This document shows, piece by piece, positions 27,271 through 36,752 of a stretch of 64,000 nucleotides of DNA. Position numbers and translations under genes: made by a program. The notes below the pieces were generated by a model. That model was not told where the DNA came from. It ran no database searches and saw only the letters and a program-made list of their open reading frames with translations. The DNA is from Niveispirillum sp943371025 (lineage in GTDB: Bacteria > Pseudomonadota > Alphaproteobacteria > Azospirillales > Azospirillaceae), in NCBI GenBank assembly GCA_943371025.1, contig CALRTC020000022.1, forward strand, positions 1 to 64,000, written 5' to 3'. How positions within the stretch are numbered: the stretch's first letter is position 1; each line of letters begins with the position of its first letter.

Positions 27271-27328
27271 GTCTTTTCGTGACCTTGGCAACAAACCCCG
27301 AGGCTTTGCCGGCGAGGTCACGAAAGAC
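27271..27328. terminator. large dyad between convergent operons
   Basis: GTCTTTTCGTGACCT pairs with AGGTCACGAAAGAC with one bulged base, and inner GGCAA pairs with TTGCC. It fills the 75-bp gap between the GH43 gene and the convergent dehydratase-like gene. It is probably a bidirectional transcript end, although the T tracts are short. Confidence 0.5.
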
Positions 27329-27332
27329 AGGT

Positions 27333-29699
27333 TCAGTTTGTTCCCAGCCCTTCGATGAAATGCGTGATGGCATTATCGACGGCGGCGGCATCGGCACTTT
27401 CCTGGTTGTAATTATCCAGGTCCAGCCGCAGCACGGGGATGCCGGCCGCGTCCAGGGCGCGCAGGACGAACGGGTCGGCGTCGGTCAGGGCCACGGCGCC
27501 ATGGACGCCATGGATCTGCGCATCGCGGACATGCCAGGCGCCGGCCCAGGTGGGCATGCGCAATTCGTCGCCCATGGTGGCGAAACGGGCGGCCAGGGCC
27601 CGCATCGGGTCGCGCCCCCGGTCGTGCTGGCGGATATAACCATCGGCGGCCAGCGACAGATACATGGAACAGACGAACACGGCGCCGTGGCTTTCCTCCC
27701 ATCTCTGGTAGAGGCCCATGTCGCTCCACAAGCCGCGCCCGACCCACATCAGGCGGACCCGTTCATGGGGGCAGGCGGCATCGCCCGCGACGACCCGCGC
27801 CGCCACCTCCTCATACAGTGCCTTGGCGGCATCGCGTGCCCAGACGGACCCGCGATGCCATTGCGGAACCATGGTGGCGGGCATGGTGTCGACGATGCTG
27901 ACGGGGGCGGGACGGGTGGCGGCGATCAGGTCGCGGGTGCGGCGATACCAATCCTCCTGCTCGTTGACCAGATCCATCACTTCCGCGAACCGGTCGGGAT
28001 CGAAGCGCCGGCCCGTCGCCGCCTCCAGCCGGGCCACCTGCGCCCGCAATTCGCCTTCCAGCAGGTCCAGCCGTTCGGGTTCCAGATGCCGGTCCCAATC
28101 GCCGGGCAGCGTTTCCCACCAGTTGGCGTCGATGTTCCAGCGGCTGTCGAAACTGCGCTGATAGAGGAACAGGTCGGCCCCCGTCTCCTGGGCCCAATGC
28201 CGGAAGATGCGCGACGTCGCGTCCGTGCCCGTCACGGCGGCCAGGAAATCCGGCTTCGGCAGGCCGCCCCAGGGCGCGTTCTCCCCATCCTGGTCGAAGG
28301 CGGCAGCCAGACCCTGGGCGCTGTAGGCTTCGACATCGGCGGGATAGCCCTGGTCACGCAGCAGGCGGAAATAGCGGCCGGACTGCTGCTTGGCCGCGAC
28401 GATGGAGGCCCACCATTGGTTGACGACGAAAGGAATGTCCATGGCGCGCAGGATTTCCTGCGGGGCATTGGCATTGACTACGGCCAGCGGTGCGCCGGCA
28501 GCCACCTGTTCACGCAGACCCGTGAACCAGTCGCGCTGGAACTGCCCAAAGCTGGCGACAGCGGACAGCGACTTGCGGCTGCGCGCCGGTGGCTTCAGTG
28601 CCGCCCGGCCCCCACCGCCGCCGCGCGCGGCGCGGGGGGCGGTGTCTGTGGCGGGCTGCGGGTCGCGGCCGGCCAGGAAATCCGCCAGCCCGGTGGGCAT
28701 GCGCGCGGCATCGCCGTTCCAGGTCACGGCCAGGAAAGGCAGGCCGGCCGCCGCACAGGCGGCGTGCAGTCCCTTCACGTCCCACGGAGCAGCCTCATCG
28801 CCTGGACGGGTGACGTGCAGCAGCCGTCCCGCACCCGCTGATTGCGCCGTCGCAACCAGATCGGCCGGGTCCGTCGGCGCGCGGCGCACCATGGGCGCGC
28901 GCTGGTCGCAGAAGGGGCGTCCCCAATCCTGATCCTCGCCCAGAACCAGCATGCCTACCGCTTCCAGGCTGTCATAGGTGCGGAAATCCTCCTGGGTGCT
29001 GCCGCACAGGAACAGGCCGTCGTGCATGCCAAGCAGGGCAGGCGGATCGGCCAGCAGCGCCGCCAGGGCCGCCGCCGCCTGGTCAACCGGCAGAATGGTT
29101 GCACCCGCCACCAGCCGGACGGCCTCCGCACCCGTCAATCTTCTGGCCTGACGAAAATCCAGCACCTGGGCCAGCAGGATACGCAGGTGGATCTCGTCGG
29201 CTTCCGCCCGGCCAAGATCGCCCCCGGGTACACCGATCCCGGCCAGCCAGTGCGTGAGTTGTTCCAGCCGCCGATCATTATAACGGGCCACGCCCGCGCC
29301 GGGACCGTAAAGCCGGTCCAGGAAATGCACCGGACCCAGGCGACCGACGGCCTCCCGCGCCAATTCGCGCAAGGCGGCGAAGACCTGGGGCTGTTCATTG
29401 TCGGCGCTGGTGATCAGTAACGGGTCCGGCACCGCCCCGTCACCGACAAGCTGCTCCAGCAGGGATTTTCCCCGCGCCGTCAGGCCGGCCCCGCCCATGA
29501 TCCCGTCCAGCAGCGGCGTCGTGCCGGCGACAGGCACCAGCCGCACGGGCAGCAGGCCCGCTGCCCGCACCAGGGCGCGCGGACCATCCACGCCCAGCAG
29601 GCGCAGGGGGCGGTGCCCCTGCCGCCGCAGCGCGTCCAGGGTGCCGTTGGGATCGTTGGCGGCGTCCAGCAGCGGGGTCAGGGCGGGGTGGCGGGTCAT
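27333..29699 (-). CDS. fused 2-hydroxyacyl-CoA dehydratase-like protein (HgdB/BcrC fold, cysteine-poor)
   Basis: A 788-residue protein of two tandem halves. Each resembles the D component of 2-hydroxyacyl-CoA dehydratases and benzoyl-CoA reductases. Residues 1-330 include GVDGPRALVRAAGLLPVRLV and SADNEQPQVFAALREL; residues about 385-788 include VVNANAPQEILRAMDIPFVV, and WYRRTRDLIAATRPAP. The cysteines that bind the [4Fe-4S] cluster in known members appear replaced: the CPxxK-type position reads GYPADVE and the SSCD-type position reads SADN. No HgdC/FldI activator is visible. A radical dehydratase role is therefore doubtful. It ends an operon of CoA-transferases and a TRAP transporter. Confidence 0.7.
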   Translation of the reverse strand: MTRHPALTPLLDAANDPNGTLDALRRQGHRPLRLLGVDGPRALVRAAGLLPVRLVPVAGTTPLLDGIMGGAGLTARGKSLLEQLVGDGAVPDPLLITSADNEQPQVFAALRELAREAVGRLGPVHFLDRLYGPGAGVARYNDRRLEQLTHWLAGIGVPGGDLGRAEADEIHLRILLAQVLDFRQARRLTGAEAVRLVAGATILPVDQAAAALAALLADPPALLGMHDGLFLCGSTQEDFRTYDSLEAVGMLVLGEDQDWGRPFCDQRAPMVRRAPTDPADLVATAQSAGAGRLLHVTRPGDEAAPWDVKGLHAACAAAGLPFLAVTWNGDAARMPTGLADFLAGRDPQPATDTAPRAARGGGGGRAALKPPARSRKSLSAVASFGQFQRDWFTGLREQVAAGAPLAVVNANAPQEILRAMDIPFVVNQWWASIVAAKQQSGRYFRLLRDQGYPADVEAYSAQGLAAAFDQDGENAPWGGLPKPDFLAAVTGTDATSRIFRHWAQETGADLFLYQRSFDSRWNIDANWWETLPGDWDRHLEPERLDLLEGELRAQVARLEAATGRRFDPDRFAEVMDLVNEQEDWYRRTRDLIAATRPAPVSIVDTMPATMVPQWHRGSVWARDAAKALYEEVAARVVAGDAACPHERVRLMWVGRGLWSDMGLYQRWEESHGAVFVCSMYLSLAADGYIRQHDRGRDPMRALAARFATMGDELRMPTWAGAWHVRDAQIHGVHGAVALTDADPFVLRALDAAGIPVLRLDLDNYNQESADAAAVDNAITHFIEGLGTN

Positions 29700-30952
29700 C
29701 AGATGACCCCGCGCTGCTTCAAGGCTTCCAGCCGGTCGGCCGAATAGCCGGTCAGCTTCTCATAGACGGTGGCGTTATGTTCTCCGATCGCCACGGGCAG
29801 CACGGGGTCGAAGCCGGTGCGCGCGCCGGAGAACAGGATGGGGATGCCGGCCGTGCGCAGGTCGATGTCGGACGTGTAGCTGGGGTGGGCGATGGGCATC
29901 GTCTCGTTCCGGGCCACGACGCGCGGATCGACCAGCGCGTCTTCGGGGTGGCGCACGGGGGCCACGGGCACGCCCTGCGCCTCCAGCGCCGCCACCACCT
30001 GTTCCGTGGGAAGCTGTCGCGACCAGGCATTGATCCGCGCTTCCAGTATTGGCGCATTGGCGACGCGGGCGTCGCGGGTGGCGAATTGCGGGTCCTGCAA
30101 CAGCTCCGGCTGCTCCATGGCGCGGAACAGGCCGGCGGCCAGCTTGTCATGCACGGCGACCAGGGCGATGTAACCGTCGGCACATTCGAACACGCCGAAG
30201 GGCGACAGGCGCTGCACCGTCAAGCCTGTGCGCGCCTGCATGCCGGCCGCTGCCATGGCCGACCAGTTCTCAATGGCGACGAAGGAGGTGAGCGCGCCCA
30301 GCATCGACACGTCGATATGTTGGCCCTCACCGGTCCGGTGCCGCTGTTCCAGCGCCGACAGGATGCCGATGACGGCAAACACGGGGGCCAGCATGTCGGC
30401 CATGGGCACGCCCATGCGTACGGGAGGCTCCCCCGGCGCGCCCGACGTGTACATGGCGCCCGACAGGGCCTGGATGATGACATCCATGGCCTTGCCACCC
30501 TCTGACCCGTTGGCGCCGAACCCGGACAGGGAGCAATAGATGACGCGGGGGTTGGCGGCGCGCGCCGCCGCGTAGCCCACGCCCAGCCGGTCGGCCGTGC
30601 CGCTGGTGAAATTCTCCACCACGATGTCGCAGGTCTTCACCAGATCGGCGAAGACGGATTTGGCATCGGGATGCTTCAGGTTCAGCGTCACCCCATATTT
30701 GCCGCGCGCCCGGGTCAGGTGGGAGATGGACAGGTCGTCCTCATGCCGGCGTTCCACCACCACCCCGTCGCGGCCGACATAGGGACTGTTGTCACGGGCC
30801 AGATCGCCGCCGGCAGGGTCCTCCAGCTTGATCACTTCCGCCCCCAGCCCTGCCAGCAGCAGGGTGGCATAGGGGCCGGCCAGGGCGCGGGTCAGGTCCA
30901 GGACGCGAAGCCCTTCCAGGGGGCGCTGCTGAATGGTGTCGTTCGTGCTCAT
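29699..30952 (-). CDS. class III CoA-transferase (CaiB/BaiF), copy 1
   Basis: A 417-residue family III CoA-transferase. It has the N-terminal LRVLDLTRALAGPYATLLLAGLGAEVIK-type fold start (residues 15-42), the catalytic aspartate in the GEGQHIDVSMLGAL segment, and KAMDVIIQALSGAM. It would move CoA between acids through an aspartyl-CoA thioester. It overlaps neighbours by a few bases on both sides and is one of four consecutive paralogues. The paralogues differ clearly in sequence, so they are not recent duplicates. Confidence 0.9.
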   Translation of the reverse strand: MSTNDTIQQRPLEGLRVLDLTRALAGPYATLLLAGLGAEVIKLEDPAGGDLARDNSPYVGRDGVVVERRHEDDLSISHLTRARGKYGVTLNLKHPDAKSVFADLVKTCDIVVENFTSGTADRLGVGYAAARAANPRVIYCSLSGFGANGSEGGKAMDVIIQALSGAMYTSGAPGEPPVRMGVPMADMLAPVFAVIGILSALEQRHRTGEGQHIDVSMLGALTSFVAIENWSAMAAAGMQARTGLTVQRLSPFGVFECADGYIALVAVHDKLAAGLFRAMEQPELLQDPQFATRDARVANAPILEARINAWSRQLPTEQVVAALEAQGVPVAPVRHPEDALVDPRVVARNETMPIAHPSYTSDIDLRTAGIPILFSGARTGFDPVLPVAIGEHNATVYEKLTGYSADRLEALKQRGVI

Positions 30953-32148
30953 GCTCGTGATCCTTGACGGGCGGAAACCGCCCCCTTGTCGCGCAGGGCT
31001 TGGATGTCGTCGGTGGAAAGGCCGAGGCCGGCCAGGATATCGTCGCTGTCGCCACCGGCCGGGGCCGCCGGCCGCGGTGGGGCGGCGGGCGTATCGGTCA
31101 GGCGGATGGGCAGGCCGATATGCGGGGCCGTGCCGCCGCCGGGCAACGCCACCTCGAACACCATGCCGCGCGCCCGGTTATGCGGGTCGGCCAGGGCGTC
31201 GGACAGATCATGCACGGGGGCGAACTGCGTATCGGCCGCCGCGAGGGTCTCCAGCCATTGGACCAGCGTTTTGGTGCGGAAGAGGACGGCCAGGGCGTCC
31301 GCAATCTCCGCCCGGCGCGACAGGTCCATCTGGGCGCCTGCGAAATCCGGACGGCCTACGGCTGTGCAGAAACGCTGCCAGTAACGCGGTTCCATGTCGG
31401 TGGTGGTGATGAACCGGCCATCGGCCGTTTCCCAGATGCCGCTGTCCGCCCGGCGCTGACCACGCGCCGGCACCTTTGACAGGTCGGGATTGCGGGACAG
31501 GGTGCTGGCGACCAGGGCCATGGACGCATCCGACATGGCGATGTCGACATGCTGGCCCCGGCCCGTCGTGGCCCGCGCAATGATGGCCGACAGGATGCCG
31601 ATGACGGCGTTCGACCCGCTCAACAGATCGGCCACGGGCACGCCGGGGAAGCTGGGTTTGGCCGCATCCTCCCCGATGCGTGACAGGGCGCCGGCAATGG
31701 CCAGCGCCACCGGGTCATGCCCCGGCTTGTCCCGGTACGGCCCGGTCTGGCCGCACAGCGTCACCGACGCATAGACGAGGCGCGGGTTCAGGGCCAGCAT
31801 GGCGGCCGCACCATAGCCCATGCTATCCATCACGCCCGGCCGGTAATCCTCCACCAATATGTCGGCCTTGGCGACCAGCGCCTCGATCACCGGGCGGGCA
31901 TCGGCATGGCCGGGATCGATGACCAGGCTGCGTTTGTTGCGGGCATAGATGTCGCGGGCGCGGAGCGCCGCACGGGCATCATCGTCGAGCTTGTCCCAGC
32001 CGAAGACCTGCGCCTGCTTGGCCAGTTCGCGCGGGTTTTCCAGGCGGATGACATCGGCGCCCAGATTGCCCAGCATCCAGGTGCAATAGGGGCCGGGCAG
32101 GAATTTGGAGAAATCGACGACCGTCAGGCCGGAAAGGGGTCCGCTCAT
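30949..32148 (-). CDS. class III CoA-transferase (CaiB/BaiF), copy 2
   Basis: A 399-residue CaiB/BaiF protein. Residues 1-40 read LSGLTVVDFSKFLPGPYCTWMLGNLGADVIRLE-like, the CoA-binding N terminus. The catalytic Asp lies in GRGQHVDIAMSDASM. Its start overlaps the stop of copy 3 and its own stop overlaps the start of copy 1 (ATGA), so expression is coupled. Family III enzymes can work as homodimers or heterodimers, and adjacent diverged copies such as these may pair. Confidence 0.9.
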   Translation of the reverse strand: MSGPLSGLTVVDFSKFLPGPYCTWMLGNLGADVIRLENPRELAKQAQVFGWDKLDDDARAALRARDIYARNKRSLVIDPGHADARPVIEALVAKADILVEDYRPGVMDSMGYGAAAMLALNPRLVYASVTLCGQTGPYRDKPGHDPVALAIAGALSRIGEDAAKPSFPGVPVADLLSGSNAVIGILSAIIARATTGRGQHVDIAMSDASMALVASTLSRNPDLSKVPARGQRRADSGIWETADGRFITTTDMEPRYWQRFCTAVGRPDFAGAQMDLSRRAEIADALAVLFRTKTLVQWLETLAAADTQFAPVHDLSDALADPHNRARGMVFEVALPGGGTAPHIGLPIRLTDTPAAPPRPAAPAGGDSDDILAGLGLSTDDIQALRDKGAVSARQGSRA

Positions 32149-33161
32149 CGCGCATCCTCCCCATCATCGGTCTGGAACAGGGCGCCCGGCACGCGGATCG
32201 TGCGGCCCGACAGGGGGGCGGCGAAATCGACAAAGGCAGCGCGGGCCGCATGTTGTGGGCTGGACAGCACATCGTCCGGCCCGTCAATGGCCGACAGGCC
32301 CATGCCTGTGCGGTTCGACTGTTCGGCCAGGAAGGCGCGGGTCTTGGTCGCCAGGAAGGCGGCGACCACCTTCTCCCACGCCAGCAGCGTTTCCTGCGGC
32401 ATGTCGGCAACCAGAAGCTTGTCCCAGTCGATATCGGCCAGCGGCCCCGCCATGCCATCGGCCTGCATCAGCGCGACCATGGCCCGCATCATGCCCGGAT
32501 TATCGACCAGGGCCCAGGTGACCCAGCCATCCGCCACCTTCCATATCTGGTTCACGCCGGACTTGCCGCGCACCAGCCGGTTGCCGGTGCGCGCGCCCAC
32601 CTTGCCGGCCCAGTCCCACATCACCGGTTCCCGGTAATTGGCCAGCACGGCCGATTGATAGGCGGAGACAGAGACATGCTGCCCGGCGCCGGTAAAGCTG
32701 CGGGCGTTCAGCGCCGTCAGCGCCCCGATCACGGCCTGGATCGCGCCCAGCGCATAGGCCTGCTGGCCCGGCAGACGCAGCGGTTCCCGGTCCGGATCGC
32801 CGCCGATATGCAGCAGGCCCGACCGCGCGATCAGGGTCAGGTCGGTGGCCGGGCGCGCCGCCCGTTCCCCGTCCGGATCGAAGGGCGCCAGCAGCACGTC
32901 AATCAGGCCCGGATAATCCCCCGGTTCAACGCCCGGCAGCGGGCCGTTGCGCAGCAGGATATCGGCACCGGCCAGCAGGGCGGGCAGGGCGGCGGCGTCC
33001 ATCGGCACGCACTGCTTGCCGATGTTCCACACCGGGTCGGTGGCATCCCCGTCAGGTGGGATCAGCCGCGTCACGCGCGCCCCCAACTGGGCCAGCATGC
33101 GGCCGGCCAGGGCGCCCAGTTCGCCCGTGGCATCGATGATGGTCAGATGGTTCAGCATCAT
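32145..33161 (-). CDS. class III CoA-transferase-like (CaiB/BaiF), copy 3, short
   Basis: At 338 residues this is about 60 shorter than its neighbours. The N terminus (LTIIDATGELGALAGRMLAQLGARVTRL) fits the fold, and the central GAGQHVSVSAYQSAV block is present. The usual catalytic Asp (QHxDVS) reads QHVSVS, so serine replaces aspartate. It may be a non-catalytic partner subunit of another copy. It overlaps copy 2 by ATGA. Confidence 0.85.
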   Translation of the reverse strand: MMLNHLTIIDATGELGALAGRMLAQLGARVTRLIPPDGDATDPVWNIGKQCVPMDAAALPALLAGADILLRNGPLPGVEPGDYPGLIDVLLAPFDPDGERAARPATDLTLIARSGLLHIGGDPDREPLRLPGQQAYALGAIQAVIGALTALNARSFTGAGQHVSVSAYQSAVLANYREPVMWDWAGKVGARTGNRLVRGKSGVNQIWKVADGWVTWALVDNPGMMRAMVALMQADGMAGPLADIDWDKLLVADMPQETLLAWEKVVAAFLATKTRAFLAEQSNRTGMGLSAIDGPDDVLSSPQHAARAAFVDFAAPLSGRTIRVPGALFQTDDGEDAR

Positions 33162-33169
33162 TCCGTTCC

Positions 33170-34366
33170 TCAGGCCAGGGCGCCGGTGGCTGTCAGGTCG
33201 GCGACCTCCGCCGGGTCCAGGCCCAGCAGGTCGACGAAGACGGCCTGATTGTCCCCGCCCAGCAGGGGCGGCGGGCCGACATGGATGGCGGCATCGGAAA
33301 AGCGCAGCGGCGGCCCCGGCATTTCACACTCGCCCAGCCTTTCATGCTGGATGCGGTGGTAATGGCCGGCACTTTCCAGTTCCGGATCACAGAAGACATC
33401 GCGGCCGTCATTCACCGCTTCGGCCGGAACGCCCGCCGCCGCCAGAATATCGGCCAGACGGTGCTTGTCGTGGGGCCTGGTCCAGGCGGACAGGGCGGCC
33501 TTCAGGTCGGCGGCATTGGCTTGGCGCCCGGCCAGCGTGGCGAAGCGTGCGTCGGTGATGCCCGACAGGTCCGACAGGGCCCGCCAGTCGGTGTCGTCGC
33601 GCACGGCGATGGCGCACCATTGGTCGGGCCCGCGGCAGGGGAACAGGCCATGCGGTTCCATGCGCGGATCGTCATTGCCGCGCCGGGCGGCCAGACCGCG
33701 CTGATGATCGGCCAGACAATCGGACGTGACCAGCATCATCGGTTCGACCTGCGACACGTCCAGATGCTGGCCTTCGCCCGTCTGCCGGCGATGTTCCAGG
33801 GCGGCCAGCACGGCCACCGTCGCCATCATCGGCGCCACCACATCGCCATAGGCAAAGGGCGCCATGTGTGGACCGCGGTCGGGCCAGCCGGACAGGGCGG
33901 CGAAACCCGACAGGGCGGCGGCCGAATTGCCATAGCCGCGCAGGTCGGACAGGGGGCCGGTGCGCCCAGTGACGCTGACCGACAGCAGGATGATGCCGGG
34001 ACGGATGGATTTCAGCGTGTCATAGGACAGGCCGATGCGGTCCATGTAGCCCTTGCCGAAATTCTCCACCACCACATCGGCCCAGGCGACCAGCTTCTTC
34101 GCTACCGCGATCCCGCGCGGGTCGTTCAGGTTGATGGTGATACCCTGCTTGCCGGTATTGGTGATGGCGAAAAAGGCAGAGGCGTCGGGATGGCGCTTGC
34201 CGTCCTTGAAGGGCGGGGACTGGCGGCCAAGGTCCAGGCGCTTTGCGCTTTCCACCTTGATGACGGTGGCACCGTAATCGGCCAGATCCTTGGTGGCGCG
34301 CGGGCCGGCGCCGACCCAGCTGAAATCGGCGACGCGCAGTCCGGACAGGGGGCCTTTTCTGGTCAT
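33170..34366 (-). CDS. class III CoA-transferase (CaiB/BaiF), copy 4
   Basis: A 398-residue CaiB/BaiF protein beginning LSGLRVADFSWVGAGPRATKDLADYGATVIKVE at residues 6-38. The catalytic Asp is in GEGQHLDVSQVEPM. The start ATG at 34366 overlaps the TRAP DctP stop (ATGA); the frame is open further upstream but that part is not family-like. It is the first transferase after the transporter genes, suggesting that the imported acid is activated by CoA transfer instead of ATP. Confidence 0.9.
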   Translation of the reverse strand: MTRKGPLSGLRVADFSWVGAGPRATKDLADYGATVIKVESAKRLDLGRQSPPFKDGKRHPDASAFFAITNTGKQGITINLNDPRGIAVAKKLVAWADVVVENFGKGYMDRIGLSYDTLKSIRPGIILLSVSVTGRTGPLSDLRGYGNSAAALSGFAALSGWPDRGPHMAPFAYGDVVAPMMATVAVLAALEHRRQTGEGQHLDVSQVEPMMLVTSDCLADHQRGLAARRGNDDPRMEPHGLFPCRGPDQWCAIAVRDDTDWRALSDLSGITDARFATLAGRQANAADLKAALSAWTRPHDKHRLADILAAAGVPAEAVNDGRDVFCDPELESAGHYHRIQHERLGECEMPGPPLRFSDAAIHVGPPPLLGGDNQAVFVDLLGLDPAEVADLTATGALA

Positions 34367-35451
34367 GGTGCATTCTCCGCGGTGGGCGGGGGGAAGCAGG
34401 GCGGAGTTTCCCCGCGCGTGCGGGCGGCGATCAGGTCCTGGGCATGGTCCAGGATTGGGTCGCCATCGATGCCGAACTGGCTTAGTTCCGCCGCGATATG
34501 CCGGGCATTTTCGACGTAAAGCGCCCGGAACCGTTCCTGATCGGCGGGCGGCAGTGAGAGCGTCATGCCCATGTTCAGGGCCTTGCCCTTTTCCAGGCCG
34601 CGTTCTTCCGCCGTCAGAATCTGACGGGCCAGCGCCGCCTCCCACACGGGCTGGGCGTCCTTCAGCACCTGGCGCAATTCCGGTGTCAGCCGTTGCCAGG
34701 CCTTGTCGGACAGGGCGCGGGCGGAATAGGCGCCGCGGTCGAAATGCAGGGCGGTGAAATAGCGCGTCACCTCCCCGAAATGCAGGGATTGGATGGTGTC
34801 GGCCGGCGCCACCACCCCGTCGATCACGCCCTTGGCCAGGGCCGAATAGACCTCCCCCATCGGCATGTTGACGGGATCGGCCCCGAGTTCGCGCAGCATG
34901 CCCAGGGCTTCGGTCTGGGCGCGCAGGCGCAGGCCGCGCAAATCCTCCAGCTTCTCGATGGGTTTGTGCCTTGTCAGCACGCCGGGGAAATTGCCCCCCT
35001 GCACGGCCAGCACATGCAGCCCTTCCAGTTCCTGTCCGAAGACGGGGAAGGCGTCGGCCAGGCATTTATAGATGGCGACCTGATCGCCCATGTCGCGGAT
35101 GCCGCCGTAAAAGCCGGCCTGACCGCGCAGGGCATGGGCGCCGCCACGGGCATAGATCGGGGTGATCAGGCCGATATCGGCCACGCCATGGCGGATTTCC
35201 ACCATGCTCTGGTCCGACGACAGCAAGGAGCCGGCCCAGAAGGGCTTGATCACCAGCCGCCCGCCCGACTTTTCCGCCACCGCCTTCATCCATTCCTGAT
35301 CGGCCTTGCTGAACGGATGGGTGGGCGGATAGGGGCTGGCATAGGACAGGGTGACCGCGTCCGTCCGTCCTTCCTGCCTGGCGCCACAGGCGGCCAGGGC
35401 ACAGAGGGCGACGGTGGCGAGAAGGTTTCTCAGATGCTTGGCCATCATCAT
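34363..35451 (-). CDS. dctP: TRAP transporter substrate-binding protein DctP, lipoprotein-like
   Basis: A 362-residue periplasmic binding protein of the DctP family. Blocks are SYASPYPPTHPFSKADQEWMKAV, KPFWAGSLLSSDQSMVE, LRGLRLRAQTEALGMLRELGADPVNMPMGEVYSAL and VIDGVVAPADTIQSL. The conserved arginine for the substrate carboxylate is likely in LRGLRLRAQ. The N terminus ends with a lipobox LAAC, so it should be membrane-anchored, unlike most DctP proteins. Three ATG codons in a row give an uncertain start by two codons. Ligand: a carboxylate, identity unknown. Confidence 0.92.
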   Translation of the reverse strand: MMMAKHLRNLLATVALCALAACGARQEGRTDAVTLSYASPYPPTHPFSKADQEWMKAVAEKSGGRLVIKPFWAGSLLSSDQSMVEIRHGVADIGLITPIYARGGAHALRGQAGFYGGIRDMGDQVAIYKCLADAFPVFGQELEGLHVLAVQGGNFPGVLTRHKPIEKLEDLRGLRLRAQTEALGMLRELGADPVNMPMGEVYSALAKGVIDGVVAPADTIQSLHFGEVTRYFTALHFDRGAYSARALSDKAWQRLTPELRQVLKDAQPVWEAALARQILTAEERGLEKGKALNMGMTLSLPPADQERFRALYVENARHIAAELSQFGIDGDPILDHAQDLIAARTRGETPPCFPPPTAENAP

Positions 35452-36752
35452 GCCCCCAGAACCTTGGGCAGCCACAGGGTCAGCGCCGGAAAGGCGATGA
35501 TCAGGGCCAGATGCAGGAAGTCGATGACCAGAAAGGGCACGATCCCCCGGAAGATGGTGGAAAGCGGGATATCCTTGGCGATGCCATGGATGACGTAGCA
35601 ATTCAGGCCCAGGGGCGGATGCACGAAGCCGATCTCCATGGTCCGTACCAGGAAGATGCCGAACCAGACGGGCGACAGGCCCAGATCGATGATGATGGGC
35701 AGGAAGATGGGCGCCGTCAGCAGCATCAGCGCCAGCCCGTCCAGGAACGATCCCAGCACCAGCAGCAGCAAGGCCATGACCAGCACGGCCGCCATGGGCC
35801 CTGCATTCAGGTCGGCCACCAGGGCCGACATGTGGCCGGTGATGCCGGTCAGGCTGATGAAGGTGGAAAACAGGATGGCGCCGATGATGACGATATAGAT
35901 CATGCCCGTGGTGCGCAGCGTGTCGGACAGGGCCTTGGTGATGGCGGCCCGCGTCAGCGCACCGCGTATGGCGCACAGAAGGAAGGCACCCGACGCCCCG
36001 ACCGATGCGGCCTCCGTCGGTGTGAACCAGCCGACCATCAGCCCGCCAATGACAAAGACAACCAGGGCGACAATGTCGATGATGCGGCGCAGGGCCGGCA
36101 GCCGGTCGCGCCAGGCCACCCGTTCCGTACGTGGCCCCAGGGCGGGGCGCAGGCGGCACAGAATATAGATGCCGATCATGTAGAACAGGGCCTGGGTCAG
36201 GCCCGGCACGATGGCGGCGGCGAACAGGCGGCTGATCGATTGTTCGGCGATGATGCCGAACACGATCAGGGCGCCGGATGGCGGGATCAGCGACCCCAGC
36301 GTGCCACCGGCTGCCAGCGCCCCCGTGGCGAAGGCGGGCGAGTAATTATGCTTGCGCATCTCCGGCAGGGCCACGGAACCGATGGTGGCGGCCGTGGCCA
36401 GGCTGGACCCGCTGATGGCGCCGAACCCGGCGCAGCCGGCGATGGAGGCCAGTGCCAGCCCGCCCGGCCGATGGCCGATGAAGCGGGCGGCCGCGTCAAA
36501 GAAATCGCGGCTGGCCCCGGCGGCAAAGCACAGATGTGCCATCAGCAGGAACAAGGGAAGCACGCCCAATTCGTACTTGGCGATGGTTTCAAAGGCCACG
36601 ACGCCGGCCTTGATCAATGCTGCTTCCGGCGTGACCAGGATGGCGATGCCCCCGGCCCCCACGGCGGCCAGCGCCACGCCGATGGGCAGGCCCAGCGTCA
36701 GCAGGCCCAGCAAGGCGATGACGCCCAAGGCGCCCCACAGTTCAGGGCTCAT
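35448..36752 (-). CDS. dctM: TRAP transporter large permease DctM
   Basis: A 434-residue inner-membrane protein with about 12-13 hydrophobic segments. Typical DctM blocks are GSLIPPSGALIVFGIIAEQSI, TPTEAASVGASGAF and FLDGLALMLLTAPIFLPI, with a C-terminal GLNCYVIHGIAKDIPLSTIFRG. It is the sodium-coupled translocation subunit. It overlaps DctP by ATGA and DctQ by 11 bp. Complete DctQMP order supports a functional importer. Confidence 0.94.
   Translation of the reverse strand: MSPELWGALGVIALLGLLTLGLPIGVALAAVGAGGIAILVTPEAALIKAGVVAFETIAKYELGVLPLFLLMAHLCFAAGASRDFFDAAARFIGHRPGGLALASIAGCAGFGAISGSSLATAATIGSVALPEMRKHNYSPAFATGALAAGGTLGSLIPPSGALIVFGIIAEQSISRLFAAAIVPGLTQALFYMIGIYILCRLRPALGPRTERVAWRDRLPALRRIIDIVALVVFVIGGLMVGWFTPTEAASVGASGAFLLCAIRGALTRAAITKALSDTLRTTGMIYIVIIGAILFSTFISLTGITGHMSALVADLNAGPMAAVLVMALLLLVLGSFLDGLALMLLTAPIFLPIIIDLGLSPVWFGIFLVRTMEIGFVHPPLGLNCYVIHGIAKDIPLSTIFRGIVPFLVIDFLHLALIIAFPALTLWLPKVLGA

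Noticed and set aside
27333..29699. Anaerobic benzoyl-CoA reductase subunit
   Set aside because: Cluster-binding cysteines and partner/activator genes are not present, so only fold-level similarity is claimed.
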